A stretch of 64,000 bases of DNA from Geodermatophilus sp. DSM 44513. Lineage in GTDB: Bacteria > Actinomycetota > Actinomycetes > Mycobacteriales > Geodermatophilaceae. The notes below the pieces were generated by a model, which saw only the letters and a list, made by a program, of their open reading frames with translations, searched no databases and was not told the origin of the DNA. The DNA lies in NCBI RefSeq assembly GCF_032460525.1, contig NZ_CP135963.1, positions 868,001 to 932,000 of the forward strand, in the 5' to 3' direction. The position numbers and the translations under genes were made by a program. Below are positions 24,336 through 32,743 of the stretch, in pieces; positions within the stretch are counted from its first letter, which is position 1; each line of letters starts with the position of its first letter.

Positions 24336-24710
24336 GTGCTCACTCTCACCCGCAGCGTCGGCGAGACGATCCGCATCGGCGACGACATCGAGGTCCACGT
24401 CGTCGAGGTCCGCGGCGGCACCGTCCGGCTCGGCTTCACCGCTCCCCGAGAGGTGACCATCCACCGCGAGGAGGTCTACCGGCAGATCGCTGAGGCCAAC
24501 CTGCTCGCCGCCCAGGTCACCGCCGACACGCTGGGCGCACTCGCCGCCTTCGCCCCCGCACCGGCCGGCCGGCCGGAGCCGGAGGTCACCGCCACGCCGG
24601 ACGTGGCCACCACGCCGGAGGCCGGCCCGGTGCCGGCGACCCCGGTGACCCCGGCGACGGTCGCGCGCGCAGCGGGCAGCCGGCGGCCCACCCGGGACAC
24701 CGCCGGGTGA
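24336..24710 (+). CDS. csrA: Carbon storage regulator CsrA with long C-terminal tail
   Basis: CsrA is an RNA-binding dimer that blocks translation at GGA sites. Residues 1-65 are a full CsrA domain (MLTLTRSVGETIRIGDDIEVHVVEVRGGTVRLGFTAPREVTIHREEVYRQIAEAN), including the RNA-binding strand 1 (LTLTR) and the VxIHREEVY segment with its Arg. About 60 further residues rich in Ala, Pro and Thr follow; ordinary CsrA ends at 60-75 residues. GTG at 24336 has GGAGGGG upstream. It is next to fliW, its usual antagonist, and probably targets fliC. Confidence 0.93.
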   Translation: MLTLTRSVGETIRIGDDIEVHVVEVRGGTVRLGFTAPREVTIHREEVYRQIAEANLLAAQVTADTLGALAAFAPAPAGRPEPEVTATPDVATTPEAGPVPATPVTPATVARAAGSRRPTRDTAG

Positions 24711-24784
24711 GCCCACTGACGGGACCGGCCCCCGGTCCTTGTGCACTCCTGCCGGGAACCGCACCGCTCGAGCGACGCCGGGCA

Positions 24785-24810
24785 TCGACACGGGCAAGAA
24801 CTGCCGAAGA
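24785..24810 (+). promoter_or_regulatory. Weak FliA-type promoter candidate upstream of gene at 24911
   Basis: TCGA (24785-24788), 14 bases, GCCGAAGA (24803-24810). The -10 resembles that of flgN, but the spacing is shorter than in the other boxes here. The rest of the 200-base gap after csrA shows nothing else clear. Confidence 0.3.
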
Positions 24811-24910
24811 GATGTCCTGAGGTTGCGTACGGCACAGCGAGAGTTGTGGCGGTCCGCCGGTCGGTGATGCGCCAGAGTTGCCCCCACGCACGTCACAGGG
24901 GGCGATCACG

Positions 24911-25399
24911 ATGCAACACAGCGCAATCACTGAGCCCGGCGACCAGGTCGCCGCGGTCGCCGGTCCCGGCGCGGAGTCCGACACCGTCGTCGTGCACGTC
25001 CAGCTGCGGCCGCGCCGCGGCTCCACGCGGCGCTGCCTCGCGGCGCTGGCCGAGCTGGCCGGCGACCACCCGGAGGTGTCCTTCACGATCACCGGTCTGA
25101 GCAAGGACGACCGGGTCGTGCGGGTGACCGTCGGGGTCGAGCTCGGCCCGCGGGCCGCCGTCGCCCGGTTCTCGCCGCAGGCGCAGGCCGCGTACGCGTT
25201 CGTCAGCGCCGTCTTCACCTCCCTGTACGACCACATGCCGGTCTACACGGTGCAGCCGGGTCCGGCCGAGCGGGCCGCGGCCGCGGACCTCGTGGCGCGC
25301 CTGGAGTCCGGCCCGGCGGAGGACCTCGTCGTCCCGGCTCCCCGCCGGTCCGACGCGACCGGGTACGCCACGGACCCCGTCCTGCTCACCACCCGCTAG
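24911..25399 (+). CDS. Unknown protein in the flagellar cluster, ACT-like N-terminal half
   Basis: Not recognised. A 162-residue soluble protein starting at ATG 24911, with GGGGGCG eight bases upstream. Residues about 20-85 (TVVVHVQLRPRRGSTRRCLAALAELAGDHPEVSFTITGLSKDDRVVRVTVGVELG) alternate strands and helix much like an ACT or ferredoxin-like fold. The rest is helical and ends in a Pro/Asp-rich tail. It lies between csrA and a sigma-like gene, all on one strand, so a role in motility control is possible but unproven. Confidence 0.6.
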   Translation: MQHSAITEPGDQVAAVAGPGAESDTVVVHVQLRPRRGSTRRCLAALAELAGDHPEVSFTITGLSKDDRVVRVTVGVELGPRAAVARFSPQAQAAYAFVSAVFTSLYDHMPVYTVQPGPAERAAAADLVARLESGPAEDLVVPAPRRSDATGYATDPVLLTTR

Positions 25400-25486
25400 C
25401 CGCAGCGAGCTCCCGGACGGGCCCGCTCGTCCTCCCCAGCCGTCGCCCGTGCAGCGCCGTCTTCCCCACAGCGCCGAGGAGTCCCG

Positions 25487-26581
25487 GTGACCCACCGTTC
25501 CGCCACCCCCGTCGACGACACCGCCGCCCGAGGCCGCGCCCCGCTGGTCTTCGGCGGCCTGCCCGAGGCCGAGGGCTGGGCCCTCGCGCCCATCACCTCG
25601 CGGGACCGGGTGCACTTCCGCACCGACCGCGAGCTGCCCCTCGCCGAGCTGCGCCGTGACCTGCCCGACGGCGTGACGGTCAGCTACGACCAGGGCGAGG
25701 GCCTGTACCGCGTCGACGGGGTCCCGGGGACCGCCCCGGTGCTCGCCGACTGGGTCCGGACCTGGTGCGCCGGGCACGGGACGACCACCGTGGGGCTCCG
25801 GGCGGAGACCGACGTCCGCCGCCGGGCGCCGCGGGACCTGCCGCCGGCCTTCCTCGACGACCTGTGCCGCCACTACCTGCCGGTCAGCCTCAAGCGGCTG
25901 CACCGCAACGCGAGCACGCTGCGGTTGCACGTGCCCGACCCCGACGACCTCACCCAGCAGGTGAGCGAGTGGATCCTCAAGGCGGTCGGCCAGTTCGACG
26001 AGGGCAAGGGCGTCCCGTTCGGGGCGTTCCTGGCCACCCAGCTGTCCAAGTGGGTGCACGACCTGGGCCGCAACGCCCACGGCCGCACCGCCGCCGACAC
26101 CGAGCACCGCCAGCAGAAGGCCGTCGCCGCGTTCCTCGCCGAGCACCAGCGGCGGCCCACCGAGAAGGAGCTCGCCGCCTACATGGGGCAGAGCGTGGCC
26201 ACGCTGCGGCGCAACTCCCAGACGGTCGCCACGCTCAACGGGCTGCGCAACCTGCAGTCCCTGGACGGCGGGCCGGACGCCACCGAGGTCATGCTGCCGG
26301 ACACCGCCGAGGCGCCGGACGAGATCATGGGCGAGGCCGAGCAGACCCTGCTGTCCCACGCCCTGACCGCCGCCTGCGCGCCCGAGCCGGGGGCCCGCCC
26401 CGACCAGCGGGCCGGCCAGCCCAACGTCCTGGGCTGGGCCACCTGGTACCTGACCACCTGGGGCGGGCAGACCAAGACCCAGCTGTCGGCCGACCTCGGC
26501 ACGTCGGTGCGCAACATGAACGTGCACGCCGACCGCGTGGAGCGGGCGCTGCGGTCCCGGTTGGCCGAGCTCGTCGACTGA
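25487..26581 (+). CDS. Divergent sigma-70-family-like protein in the flagellar cluster
   Basis: A 364-residue protein. Residues 1-120 are unlike known sigma factors. Residues about 125-190 (DLCRHYLPVSLKRLHRN...DDLTQQVSEWILKAVGQFDEGKGVPFGAFLATQLSKWVHDLGRNAHGRT) read as sigma region 2. Residues about 222-245 (EHQRRPTEKELAAYMGQSVATLRRN) read as region 3, and residues about 315-360 (GWATWYLTTWGGQTKTQLSADLGTSVRNMNVHADRVERALRSRLAEL) as a region-4-like HTH. GTG 25487 has GAGGAG upstream. It could be an alternative sigma factor or a regulator built from one; promoter recognition is unknown. Confidence 0.7.
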   Translation: MTHRSATPVDDTAARGRAPLVFGGLPEAEGWALAPITSRDRVHFRTDRELPLAELRRDLPDGVTVSYDQGEGLYRVDGVPGTAPVLADWVRTWCAGHGTTTVGLRAETDVRRRAPRDLPPAFLDDLCRHYLPVSLKRLHRNASTLRLHVPDPDDLTQQVSEWILKAVGQFDEGKGVPFGAFLATQLSKWVHDLGRNAHGRTAADTEHRQQKAVAAFLAEHQRRPTEKELAAYMGQSVATLRRNSQTVATLNGLRNLQSLDGGPDATEVMLPDTAEAPDEIMGEAEQTLLSHALTAACAPEPGARPDQRAGQPNVLGWATWYLTTWGGQTKTQLSADLGTSVRNMNVHADRVERALRSRLAELVD

Positions 26582-26615
26582 CCCGTGCGCTCGCGGGGAT
26601 TCGTCCGGACCCGGG

Positions 26616-26642
26616 TCGATCGACGTGTCGACCTGCCGATAC
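26616..26642 (+). promoter_or_regulatory. FliA-type promoter candidate before the unknown gene pair 26718-27817
   Basis: TCGA (26616-26619), 15 bases, GCCGATAC (26635-26642), about 75 bases before the first GTG. The -10 box differs from consensus at one position. If used, it puts the two unknown genes in the motility regulon. Confidence 0.45.
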
Positions 26643-26717
26643 CCAGAGCGTGACAGTGCGCACCGGAGCCCGCCGCCGCCGCGCTGCCGGGTCCGTCCCG
26701 GCCGGGGCGGGCGCGCG

Positions 26718-27062
26718 GTGAGCGCCCTGGCAGCGGGCGGTCCCGCACCCGACGTCCTGGTGCCGCACTGGCTGACGGCGGTCCAGCGGGAGGACCTGGC
26801 GACCCTCGTGCGACGCGTCCTGCAGGACCCGGAGGTGCACCCCGTGGCCGCCGTCCACCTCGCCGACGTGCTCACCGAGCTGCACGTGGCCACGGCCCGC
26901 GACGCCGTGTGGCCGGCGTCGGCCGCCCGGGTGCGCCGGGTGACCGGCTGGGGCGCCGACGTGCTGCCGGTGCGGTTGTCCGCGCGGGAGCTCGCCAGCG
27001 TGCTGGTGCTGGCCGGGTTGGCCCCGGCGCTGCGGGCCGCGCTGGGGCGGGACCGCTCGTGA
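26718..27062 (+). CDS. Unknown 114-residue protein
   Basis: Not recognised. A mostly helical protein (VPHWLTAVQREDLATLVRRVLQDPEVHPVAAVHLADVLTELHVATARDAVW...LPVRLSARELASVLVLAGLAPALRAALGRD), no membrane segment or signal peptide. The GTG at 26718 is a choice among few; its stop overlaps the next GTG by four bases, so the two genes are translated together. It follows the sigma-like gene and has a FliA-type box upstream. Confidence 0.55.
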   Translation: MSALAAGGPAPDVLVPHWLTAVQREDLATLVRRVLQDPEVHPVAAVHLADVLTELHVATARDAVWPASAARVRRVTGWGADVLPVRLSARELASVLVLAGLAPALRAALGRDRS

Positions 27063-27817
27063 GCGGCGGCCTGTTCAGCGGCTCCGGCCTGCTGCCACGG
27101 CTGCGTGCGGTCCCCGTGTCGGTGGACGGCCTGCGCCGGGTGGCCGAGGAGGCGCTGCCGGCGATGGCGGCCGGGCGGCTGGGGCTCTCGCTCGTCGACG
27201 ACCGCGCCGACGGCCCCGTCGTCGTGCTCGAGGAGGACGAGCGGCGGGTGCGCACCCCGCTGCGCGACCTGGCCGAGGACATGACCGACGCCCGCGTCGG
27301 CTCGACCCCCGAGGAGCTGGCGGCCGCGCTGACGGCCTGGGTGGACGCCCGGCCGGTCCCCGACGCGGTGGCCGCCGAGGCGGGGGTCGCGGTGCTGGAC
27401 TGGACCGACCGGACCGAGACCTCGGTCGGCTGGCGGGTCGTCGTCCGCCGTGGTGACCGGGCACTGCCCTGGGTGCCGTCAGCAGGGCTGGAGCGCCGCG
27501 TCGTGGAGCAGGTGCGGTCCGCGGCGGGGGAGCGGGCGGCCGACGTCGGGGGCTGCCTGCGCCTCGAGGGTCCGGTCGTGCTGTGGTCGCACCCCGAGGT
27601 GCCGCTGCTGGCCTCCGCCGTGCTGATGACCCCGCAGCTGCTGCTCGACCGGGTCGCCGCCGCGGGCCTGGAGCTGCACGATCCGCACGTCGTCGTCACG
27701 CCGGCCTCGCCCCTGGCCTGTGCCGGTGCCGCGGTGGCCGCCCGCCTCGCCGGGGAGACCGGGGAGGCCTGCCAGCGGCTGCCGTGGCGCCAGCTGGCCC
27801 GCCTCCGCTGGGTGTAG
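27059..27817 (+). CDS. Unknown 252-residue protein coupled to its upstream neighbour
   Basis: Not recognised. It starts at GTG 27059 overlapping the upstream stop (GTGA). Strand-rich segments (LGLSLVDDRADGPVVVLEEDERRVRTPLRDLAEDM; SVGWRVVVRRGDRALPWVPSAG; CLRLEGPVVLWSHPEVPLLASAVLMTPQLLLDRVAAAGLELHDPHVVVTP) suggest a soluble alpha/beta protein. It is the last gene on this strand before a bidirectional terminator, so the flagellar block ends here. Confidence 0.55.
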   Translation: MSGGLFSGSGLLPRLRAVPVSVDGLRRVAEEALPAMAAGRLGLSLVDDRADGPVVVLEEDERRVRTPLRDLAEDMTDARVGSTPEELAAALTAWVDARPVPDAVAAEAGVAVLDWTDRTETSVGWRVVVRRGDRALPWVPSAGLERRVVEQVRSAAGERAADVGGCLRLEGPVVLWSHPEVPLLASAVLMTPQLLLDRVAAAGLELHDPHVVVTPASPLACAGAAVAARLAGETGEACQRLPWRQLARLRWV

Positions 27818-27853
27818 CCCGCCCCTCGGTGATCAGCTGAGCTCGCGGTTGAG

Positions 27854-27887
27854 GGTCCTGGCTCACCACCGGCAGTGAGCCAGGACC
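27854..27887. terminator. Bidirectional terminator ending the flagellar block
   Basis: A perfect 13-bp stem (27854-27866 with 27875-27887) with an 8-base loop, between the convergent ends at 27817 (plus) and 27924 (minus). Confidence 0.8.
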
Positions 27888-27923
27888 TTGTGGGATCAGC
27901 TCACCTGATCATCGGCGCGTCCT

Positions 27924-29951
27924 TCAGGCGAGGTGGCCGAACTCCCAGTGCCAGGGCTCGGGCTTCTCGCCCCCGGGGCGAGCCCAGTCTGGCTGGACGA
28001 ACCCGAAGCGGCCCGCGTTGGCCGCCATCCACGCCGACTGCGCGTTACCGCCGGTGTGGATGCCGCCGCACAGGTCGACGGCCAGCGCCCACCCGTGGTT
28101 CGACGTCCCCGGCACCGCGGCCAGCTCCGGCTTGGTGCGGAAGGCGGTGACCTGCGCGCCCAGGGACCGGTAGGAGTCGGTGATGCACAGCGGGCTGCCG
28201 AAGGCGGCCCGGTAGGCGTCGGCCAGCGCCGTGTAGCCGGCGGCGGCGTCACAGCGCAGCGCGTGGCCGCGGGCGACGGGGCACAGCGCGGTCGCCGGGA
28301 TCCTGCCGTTGGACCAGCCGCCCCACGCGGGGCTGACCAGACCGACCGGGGCGGGCGGCGCGCCGCACGGCCCGCGACCGGCGGTGCCGGCCGGCAGTGC
28401 CGGGTTGGGCTGCGCCGGAGCCGGCAGGGTGACCCGGACAGCGCCCGCGGCGTCCGCGAGCGGGCGGACGCCGACCTGGTAGCCGGCGGCCGAGGCGGTG
28501 ACCACCTGACCCTCACCCAGGTGGATGCCCACGTCGCTGCCGCCGTCGGTGAAGACGAGGTCGCCGACCTGCAGCTGCGACAGGGGGACGGCGGCACCGC
28601 GCGACCACTGCTCACCCGGCGTGCCGGGGACGGCGTGGCCGGCGAGCAGCCACGAGGTGGCCGCCAGCCCGCCGCAGTCGTAGGCGTCGGGGCCGGCGCC
28701 GCCCGGGGCGTAGGGCTTGCCGAGCTGGGCCAGCGCGGAGCTGACCGCGGCCACCGTCTCGGCGGGGAGCACGGTGACCGGGCGGTTGCCGGCCACGCCG
28801 AGGGCGATCCCCGGCACCGGCTGCCCCGCGGCGTCCAGCGCGGGGGACAGGCCGTCCGGCAGCGCCGTCGGGTCGGCGAGCGCGGCCGCGGGCGGGGACA
28901 CGATGCCGGCCAGCGCCAGCGCACCGAGGTGGTCCTGCCAGCGGCGCAGCGCCTGCTGGTTGGTCTCGTGCTGCGCCGCCGCGGCCCGGCCGGTGCCGAG
29001 CGCGGCCAGCTGGGCGGCGACGTCGCTGCGCAGGCCCCCGACCTCGGTGCGCACCTGCTCGAGGACGGCGGCGGCCTGCTGCACGACGGTCGCGGCGGCG
29101 GCCTCGGCCACCGCCACCCGCCGGGCGGCCTGGGCCACCGCGGCTGCGGCGCGTTCGGCGTGCACGACGTCGAGGGAGAGCTCCCGCGCCACCTGCTCGC
29201 TGAGCGCGGCGACGTGCAGGACGTCGGGAGTGGCAGACGGCACGTGCACGTCCAGGCCCACGACCGGGGTGCGCACCTCGGCCGGTGAGCGGTAGAGGTC
29301 GGCGGCGCCGGTCCCGACCGTCTCCCGGGCGAGCGCCAGCTGCTGCTCGGCGGCCTGCTCGGCGGCGCGCGCCGCCGCCAACTCGACCTGGCGGGCGGTG
29401 AGGTCCTGCTGCAGCCCGCGGTAGCGGGTCGCGGCGTCGAGCATCGTGCCCTGCGCGGCCAGGGCCAGACCGGTGGCGTCGGTGGGACCGGCGGTGGTCC
29501 CGCTCGGCTGCGTCGTGGGGGACACCACCCCGGCGAGGACCGGCAGCACCAGGCCGAGGGCGGCCAGCGACAGCCGCACCCGCCAGCGCCGGCCGTCGGC
29601 GGCGGGCAGCCAGCTGCGCAGGGCGACCCGGCGGGCGGGTGCCCCGGACCTGCGGCCCCGGCGCCTGCCCCGGGGTGCCGGCCGCCGCCGCGCCGCGGGG
29701 CGAGCGGGAGTCGAGGGGCGGCGGGTCGTGGCTGCGGCACCGCCGGCGGGGGCGGCGGCCGCGCGGGCGGCGAGCACCGCGCGCAGCGCCCGCGCCTCCT
29801 CGGCGGTCAACGGGGGACGGGTGGCGGTGGACCGGGGTGCCGTCGTGCGGGCCGGCGCGGTGCGGCCCGCGGCGCTGCGGGCGCGGCCCTGACGCCGGGC
29901 TCCGGAGGGGGACGCCGTCCGGGTGGGGACCGGGGTGCGTGGTGCGGGCAC
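27924..29951 (-). CDS. Two-domain cell-wall hydrolase: NlpC/P60-like plus VanY/M15 D,D-carboxypeptidase
   Basis: A 675-residue exported or membrane-anchored protein. Residues 1-120 are a very basic Arg/Pro/Ala tail, followed by one membrane helix (LSLAALGLVLPVLAGVV, about 127-143) and an Ala-rich coiled coil (about 160-330). Next comes an NlpC/P60-like domain (LGKPYAPGGAGPDAYDCGGLAATSWLL; VGDLVFTDGGSDVGIHLG), with Cys in DCGGL. The last 140 residues are VanY-like (CITDSYRSLGAQ; PGTSNHGWALAVDLCG; EPWHWEFGHLA), with the His and Asp zinc ligands. It resembles RipA-type division or remodelling hydrolases. Confidence 0.85.
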   Translation of the reverse strand: MPAPRTPVPTRTASPSGARRQGRARSAAGRTAPARTTAPRSTATRPPLTAEEARALRAVLAARAAAAPAGGAAATTRRPSTPARPAARRRPAPRGRRRGRRSGAPARRVALRSWLPAADGRRWRVRLSLAALGLVLPVLAGVVSPTTQPSGTTAGPTDATGLALAAQGTMLDAATRYRGLQQDLTARQVELAAARAAEQAAEQQLALARETVGTGAADLYRSPAEVRTPVVGLDVHVPSATPDVLHVAALSEQVARELSLDVVHAERAAAAVAQAARRVAVAEAAAATVVQQAAAVLEQVRTEVGGLRSDVAAQLAALGTGRAAAAQHETNQQALRRWQDHLGALALAGIVSPPAAALADPTALPDGLSPALDAAGQPVPGIALGVAGNRPVTVLPAETVAAVSSALAQLGKPYAPGGAGPDAYDCGGLAATSWLLAGHAVPGTPGEQWSRGAAVPLSQLQVGDLVFTDGGSDVGIHLGEGQVVTASAAGYQVGVRPLADAAGAVRVTLPAPAQPNPALPAGTAGRGPCGAPPAPVGLVSPAWGGWSNGRIPATALCPVARGHALRCDAAAGYTALADAYRAAFGSPLCITDSYRSLGAQVTAFRTKPELAAVPGTSNHGWALAVDLCGGIHTGGNAQSAWMAANAGRFGFVQPDWARPGGEKPEPWHWEFGHLA

Positions 29952-30103
29952 TGCGGGTCCCCCTGCGTGTCGTCGTGCGTGGCCGGCTCCGCGGTGTCGC
30001 GGTGTGCTCAGACCTCGTATCGACGTGGTGCAGGAGTTGCTGAAGTGACGGGTGTGACGGGAGTGGCGACCTCACCCCTCCGGGTGGGGATGATCCGCGG
30101 GTG

Positions 30104-30331
30104 TCACCCGATCGGCGGACCCCCGTCGGGTGCGGAGGTGCGCGCCGCCGGTGGCCACCAGCCTCCGTGGTGGTGGTCCAGCGGGATGCGCAGCTCCTCG
30201 CCGTCCTCGGTGGAGACGACCAGCTCCACCCGGCTGACCCGCCGCCCGGTGCCCCCCACCCGCACCGTGCTGCCCGTGACCAGCGGTACGGGGGGCAGCA
30301 CCAGGTCGTCCTCGGGTGGGGACTGCGTCAT
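30104..30331 (-). CDS. Small unknown protein downstream of fumC
   Basis: A 75-residue soluble protein (MTQSPPEDDLVLPPVPLVTGSTVRVGGTGRRVSRVELVVSTEDGEELRIPLDHHHGGWWPP). The ATG has GGGAGGGAG upstream, which supports it as real. Strand-rich centre, no known domain. It lies 186 bases after fumC on the same strand. The gap that follows it (29952-30103) holds a small C-rich/G-rich hairpin near 30072-30090 and nothing else seen. Confidence 0.6.
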   Translation of the reverse strand: MTQSPPEDDLVLPPVPLVTGSTVRVGGTGRRVSRVELVVSTEDGEELRIPLDHHHGGWWPPAARTSAPDGGPPIG

Positions 30332-30517
30332 GGGACTCCCTCCCGGGACGGTGGCGCGCAGGCGGCGGCGCCCATGCTGCCCGAGACGCCGAGGCCCCGT
30401 CGTCCGGGGGTGGACGGCGGGACCTCGGGCGCGTGAGGTGCCGGGCCCTCGCGGCGCCGGCGCCGATCACGGGTGGGGGTGTCGCCCCCGAGCCGCGGGG
30501 CGGGGCCGACGAGGGTG

Positions 30518-31951
30518 TCAGGGGTGGGTCATCGACAGCACGTCGAGGGCCTGATCGAGCTGCTGCTCGGTGAGCTTGCCCTGCTCGACGTAGCCGCGCT
30601 CCACCACGACCTGCCGGATCGTCTTCTGCTCCTTGAGCGACTGCTTGGCCACGATCGCGGCCTCCTCGTAGCCGATGTACTTGTTCAGCGGCGTCACGAT
30701 CGAGGGGGAGGACTCCGCGTAGGTCCGGCACTGCTCGACGTCGGCGATGATCCCGTCGACGCAGCGGTCGGCCAGGATCCGGCTGACGTTGGCCAGCAGC
30801 CGGATCGACTCCAGCACGTTGCGGGCCATCAGCGGCAGCGTGACGTTGAGCTCGAAGACGCCGGTGGTGCCGGCGAAGGTCACCGCGGCGTCGTTGCCGA
30901 TCACCTGGGCGGCCACCTGGATGGTCGCCTCCGGGATCACCGGGTTCACCTTGCCCGGCATGATCGAGCTGCCCGGCTGCAGGTCGGGCAGCTGGATCTC
31001 ACCCAGCCCCGTGCGCGGCCCCGAGCCCATCCAGCGCAGGTCGTTGGCGATCTTCACCAGGCCGACGGCGATCGTCTTGAGCTGGCCGGAGGCCTCCACC
31101 AGCCCGTCGCGGGAGCTCTGCGCCTCGAAGTGGTCGCGGGCCTCGGTCAGCGGCAGGTCCAGCTCGGCGGCCAGCCGCTCGATGATGGCGGCGGCGAAGC
31201 CGGGCGGGGTGTTGATGCCGGTGCCCACCGCGGTACCGCCCAGGGGCAGCTCCCCGATCCGCGGCAGCGAGGCCTGCAGCCGCTCGACGCCGTAGCGCAC
31301 CGCCGCGGCGTACCCGCCGAACTCCTGGCCGAGGGTGACCGGGGTGGCGTCCATCAGGTGGGTGCGCCCGCTCTTGACGACCTCGGCGAACTCGGTGGCC
31401 TTCTGTTCCAGCGACGCCGCCAGGTGCTCCAGCGCCGGGATCAGCGTCCGCACGATCGCGCGGGTCGCGGCGATGTGGATGGCCGACGGGAAGACGTCGT
31501 TGGACGACTGCGAGGCGTTCACGTGGTCGTTGGGGTGCACCGGGCTGCCCAGCGCCTCGGTCGCGAGGGTCGCGATCACCTCGTTGGTGTTCATGTTGCT
31601 CGACGTCCCCGAGCCGGTCTGGAAGACGTCGATGGGGAAGTGGGCGTCCCACTCGCCGCGGGCCACGGCCGCGGCGGCGGTGCCGATCGCGTCGGCGGTC
31701 TCCTGCGGCAGGACGCCGAGGGAGGCGTTGATCTGCGCGGCCGCGCCCTTGATGGCGGCCAGGGCGGCGATCAGCTCGCGCTCGATCGGCGTGCCGGAGA
31801 TCGGGAAGTTCTCGACGGCGCGCTGCGTCTGCGCCCGCCACTTCGCCCAGGCGGGGACCCGGACCTCGCCCATGGAGTCGTGCTCGGTGCGGAAGTCCGT
31901 GCCGTCCTGCGCGGCGGCCTGGTCTTCGGACGGCGTGGCCTGAGCGGACAT
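30518..31951 (-). CDS. fumC: Fumarate hydratase, class II
   Basis: Interconverts fumarate and malate in the citric acid cycle; cytosolic homotetramer. The 477-residue protein carries the superfamily signature [11 protein letters not shown] (about residue 330), the class II stretches [18 protein letters not shown] and [40 protein letters not shown], and [12 protein letters not shown]. Complete. The following glpX, DUF4245, xse and ispH genes repeat the mycobacterial order (Rv1098c onward). Confidence 0.98.
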   Translation of the reverse strand: MSAQATPSEDQAAAQDGTDFRTEHDSMGEVRVPAWAKWRAQTQRAVENFPISGTPIERELIAALAAIKGAAAQINASLGVLPQETADAIGTAAAAVARGEWDAHFPIDVFQTGSGTSSNMNTNEVIATLATEALGSPVHPNDHVNASQSSNDVFPSAIHIAATRAIVRTLIPALEHLAASLEQKATEFAEVVKSGRTHLMDATPVTLGQEFGGYAAAVRYGVERLQASLPRIGELPLGGTAVGTGINTPPGFAAAIIERLAAELDLPLTEARDHFEAQSSRDGLVEASGQLKTIAVGLVKIANDLRWMGSGPRTGLGEIQLPDLQPGSSIMPGKVNPVIPEATIQVAAQVIGNDAAVTFAGTTGVFELNVTLPLMARNVLESIRLLANVSRILADRCVDGIIADVEQCRTYAESSPSIVTPLNKYIGYEEAAIVAKQSLKEQKTIRQVVVERGYVEQGKLTEQQLDQALDVLSMTHP

Positions 31952-32098
31952 GGCTGCGGCTCCCGGTGTGGTGGTCGGTGTCAGTGCTCCGACCCAGGAC
32001 CCTAGAGGGCCCGCGGGCGCCCGCCGGGACCGCTCCGGTGGGGGACCGGATCGCGCGGGTCGTCCCCCGCGGGGTCCGGTCCCGCTACCGTCGGCGCC

Positions 32099-32743
32099 GT
32101 GGACACCGAGCCCGTCCCCGCCCGCCCGCCGGCGCTGCGCGCCTCGGACACCGACCGCCAGGCCACGGTCGCCCACCTGCAGCGGGCGCTCGCCGAGGGC
32201 CGGCTGGAGACGTGGGAGTTCGACGAGCGGGCCGGAGCCGCCTACGCCGCCGGCACCCTCGCCGACCTGGCCGCACTGGTCGCCGACCTGCCGTCGGCGG
32301 ACGAGCCGACCGCGGGGGAGCTGGTCGGCACGCGCCGCGCGGAGGAGGTGTCCACCGTCTTCGGTGACGTCCGGATCGCCGGTGAGCCGCAGGCCCCGCG
32401 CCGGGTGTCGACCGTCTTCGGCGACGTCCGGCTGGACCTGCGCGGCCTGCGGACCCGCGAGGACCGGGTGGAGGTGCACCTGACGACCTGGTTCGGCGAC
32501 GTCGACGTGGTGGTCGCCGAGGGGGTGGACGCCGAGCTGCACGGCCGGACGGTCTTCGGGGACCGCACGACCCGGCTGGCGCCGGTGCCGAGGGTCCCCG
32601 GCACCCCGCGGGTGGTCGTCCACGCGCGCAGCGTCTTCGGTGACCTGCGGCTGCGCAGCCTCGCGCCGGGGGAGCCGGCCAGCCGCTGGCGGGCGCTGGT
32701 CGACCGCCTCGCCCCGCGGAACGGGCCGACCGCGATCAGCTGA
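32099..32743 (+). CDS. DUF1707 (SHOCT-like) protein with five FGD beta repeats
   Basis: A 214-residue protein. Residues about 12-65 are a DUF1707 domain ([53 protein letters not shown]). Residues 85-200 contain five spaced repeats of a (S/T)xFGD motif ([44 protein letters not shown]), as in LiaF/YvqF-type C-termini that form a stacked beta structure. No membrane helix. Start is GTG 32099. Its last eight bases overlap the end of convergent glpX. Function unknown; a cell-envelope stress role is known for LiaF relatives. Confidence 0.8.
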   Translation: MDTEPVPARPPALRASDTDRQATVAHLQRALAEGRLETWEFDERAGAAYAAGTLADLAALVADLPSADEPTAGELVGTRRAEEVSTVFGDVRIAGEPQAPRRVSTVFGDVRLDLRGLRTREDRVEVHLTTWFGDVDVVVAEGVDAELHGRTVFGDRTTRLAPVPRVPGTPRVVVHARSVFGDLRLRSLAPGEPASRWRALVDRLAPRNGPTAIS

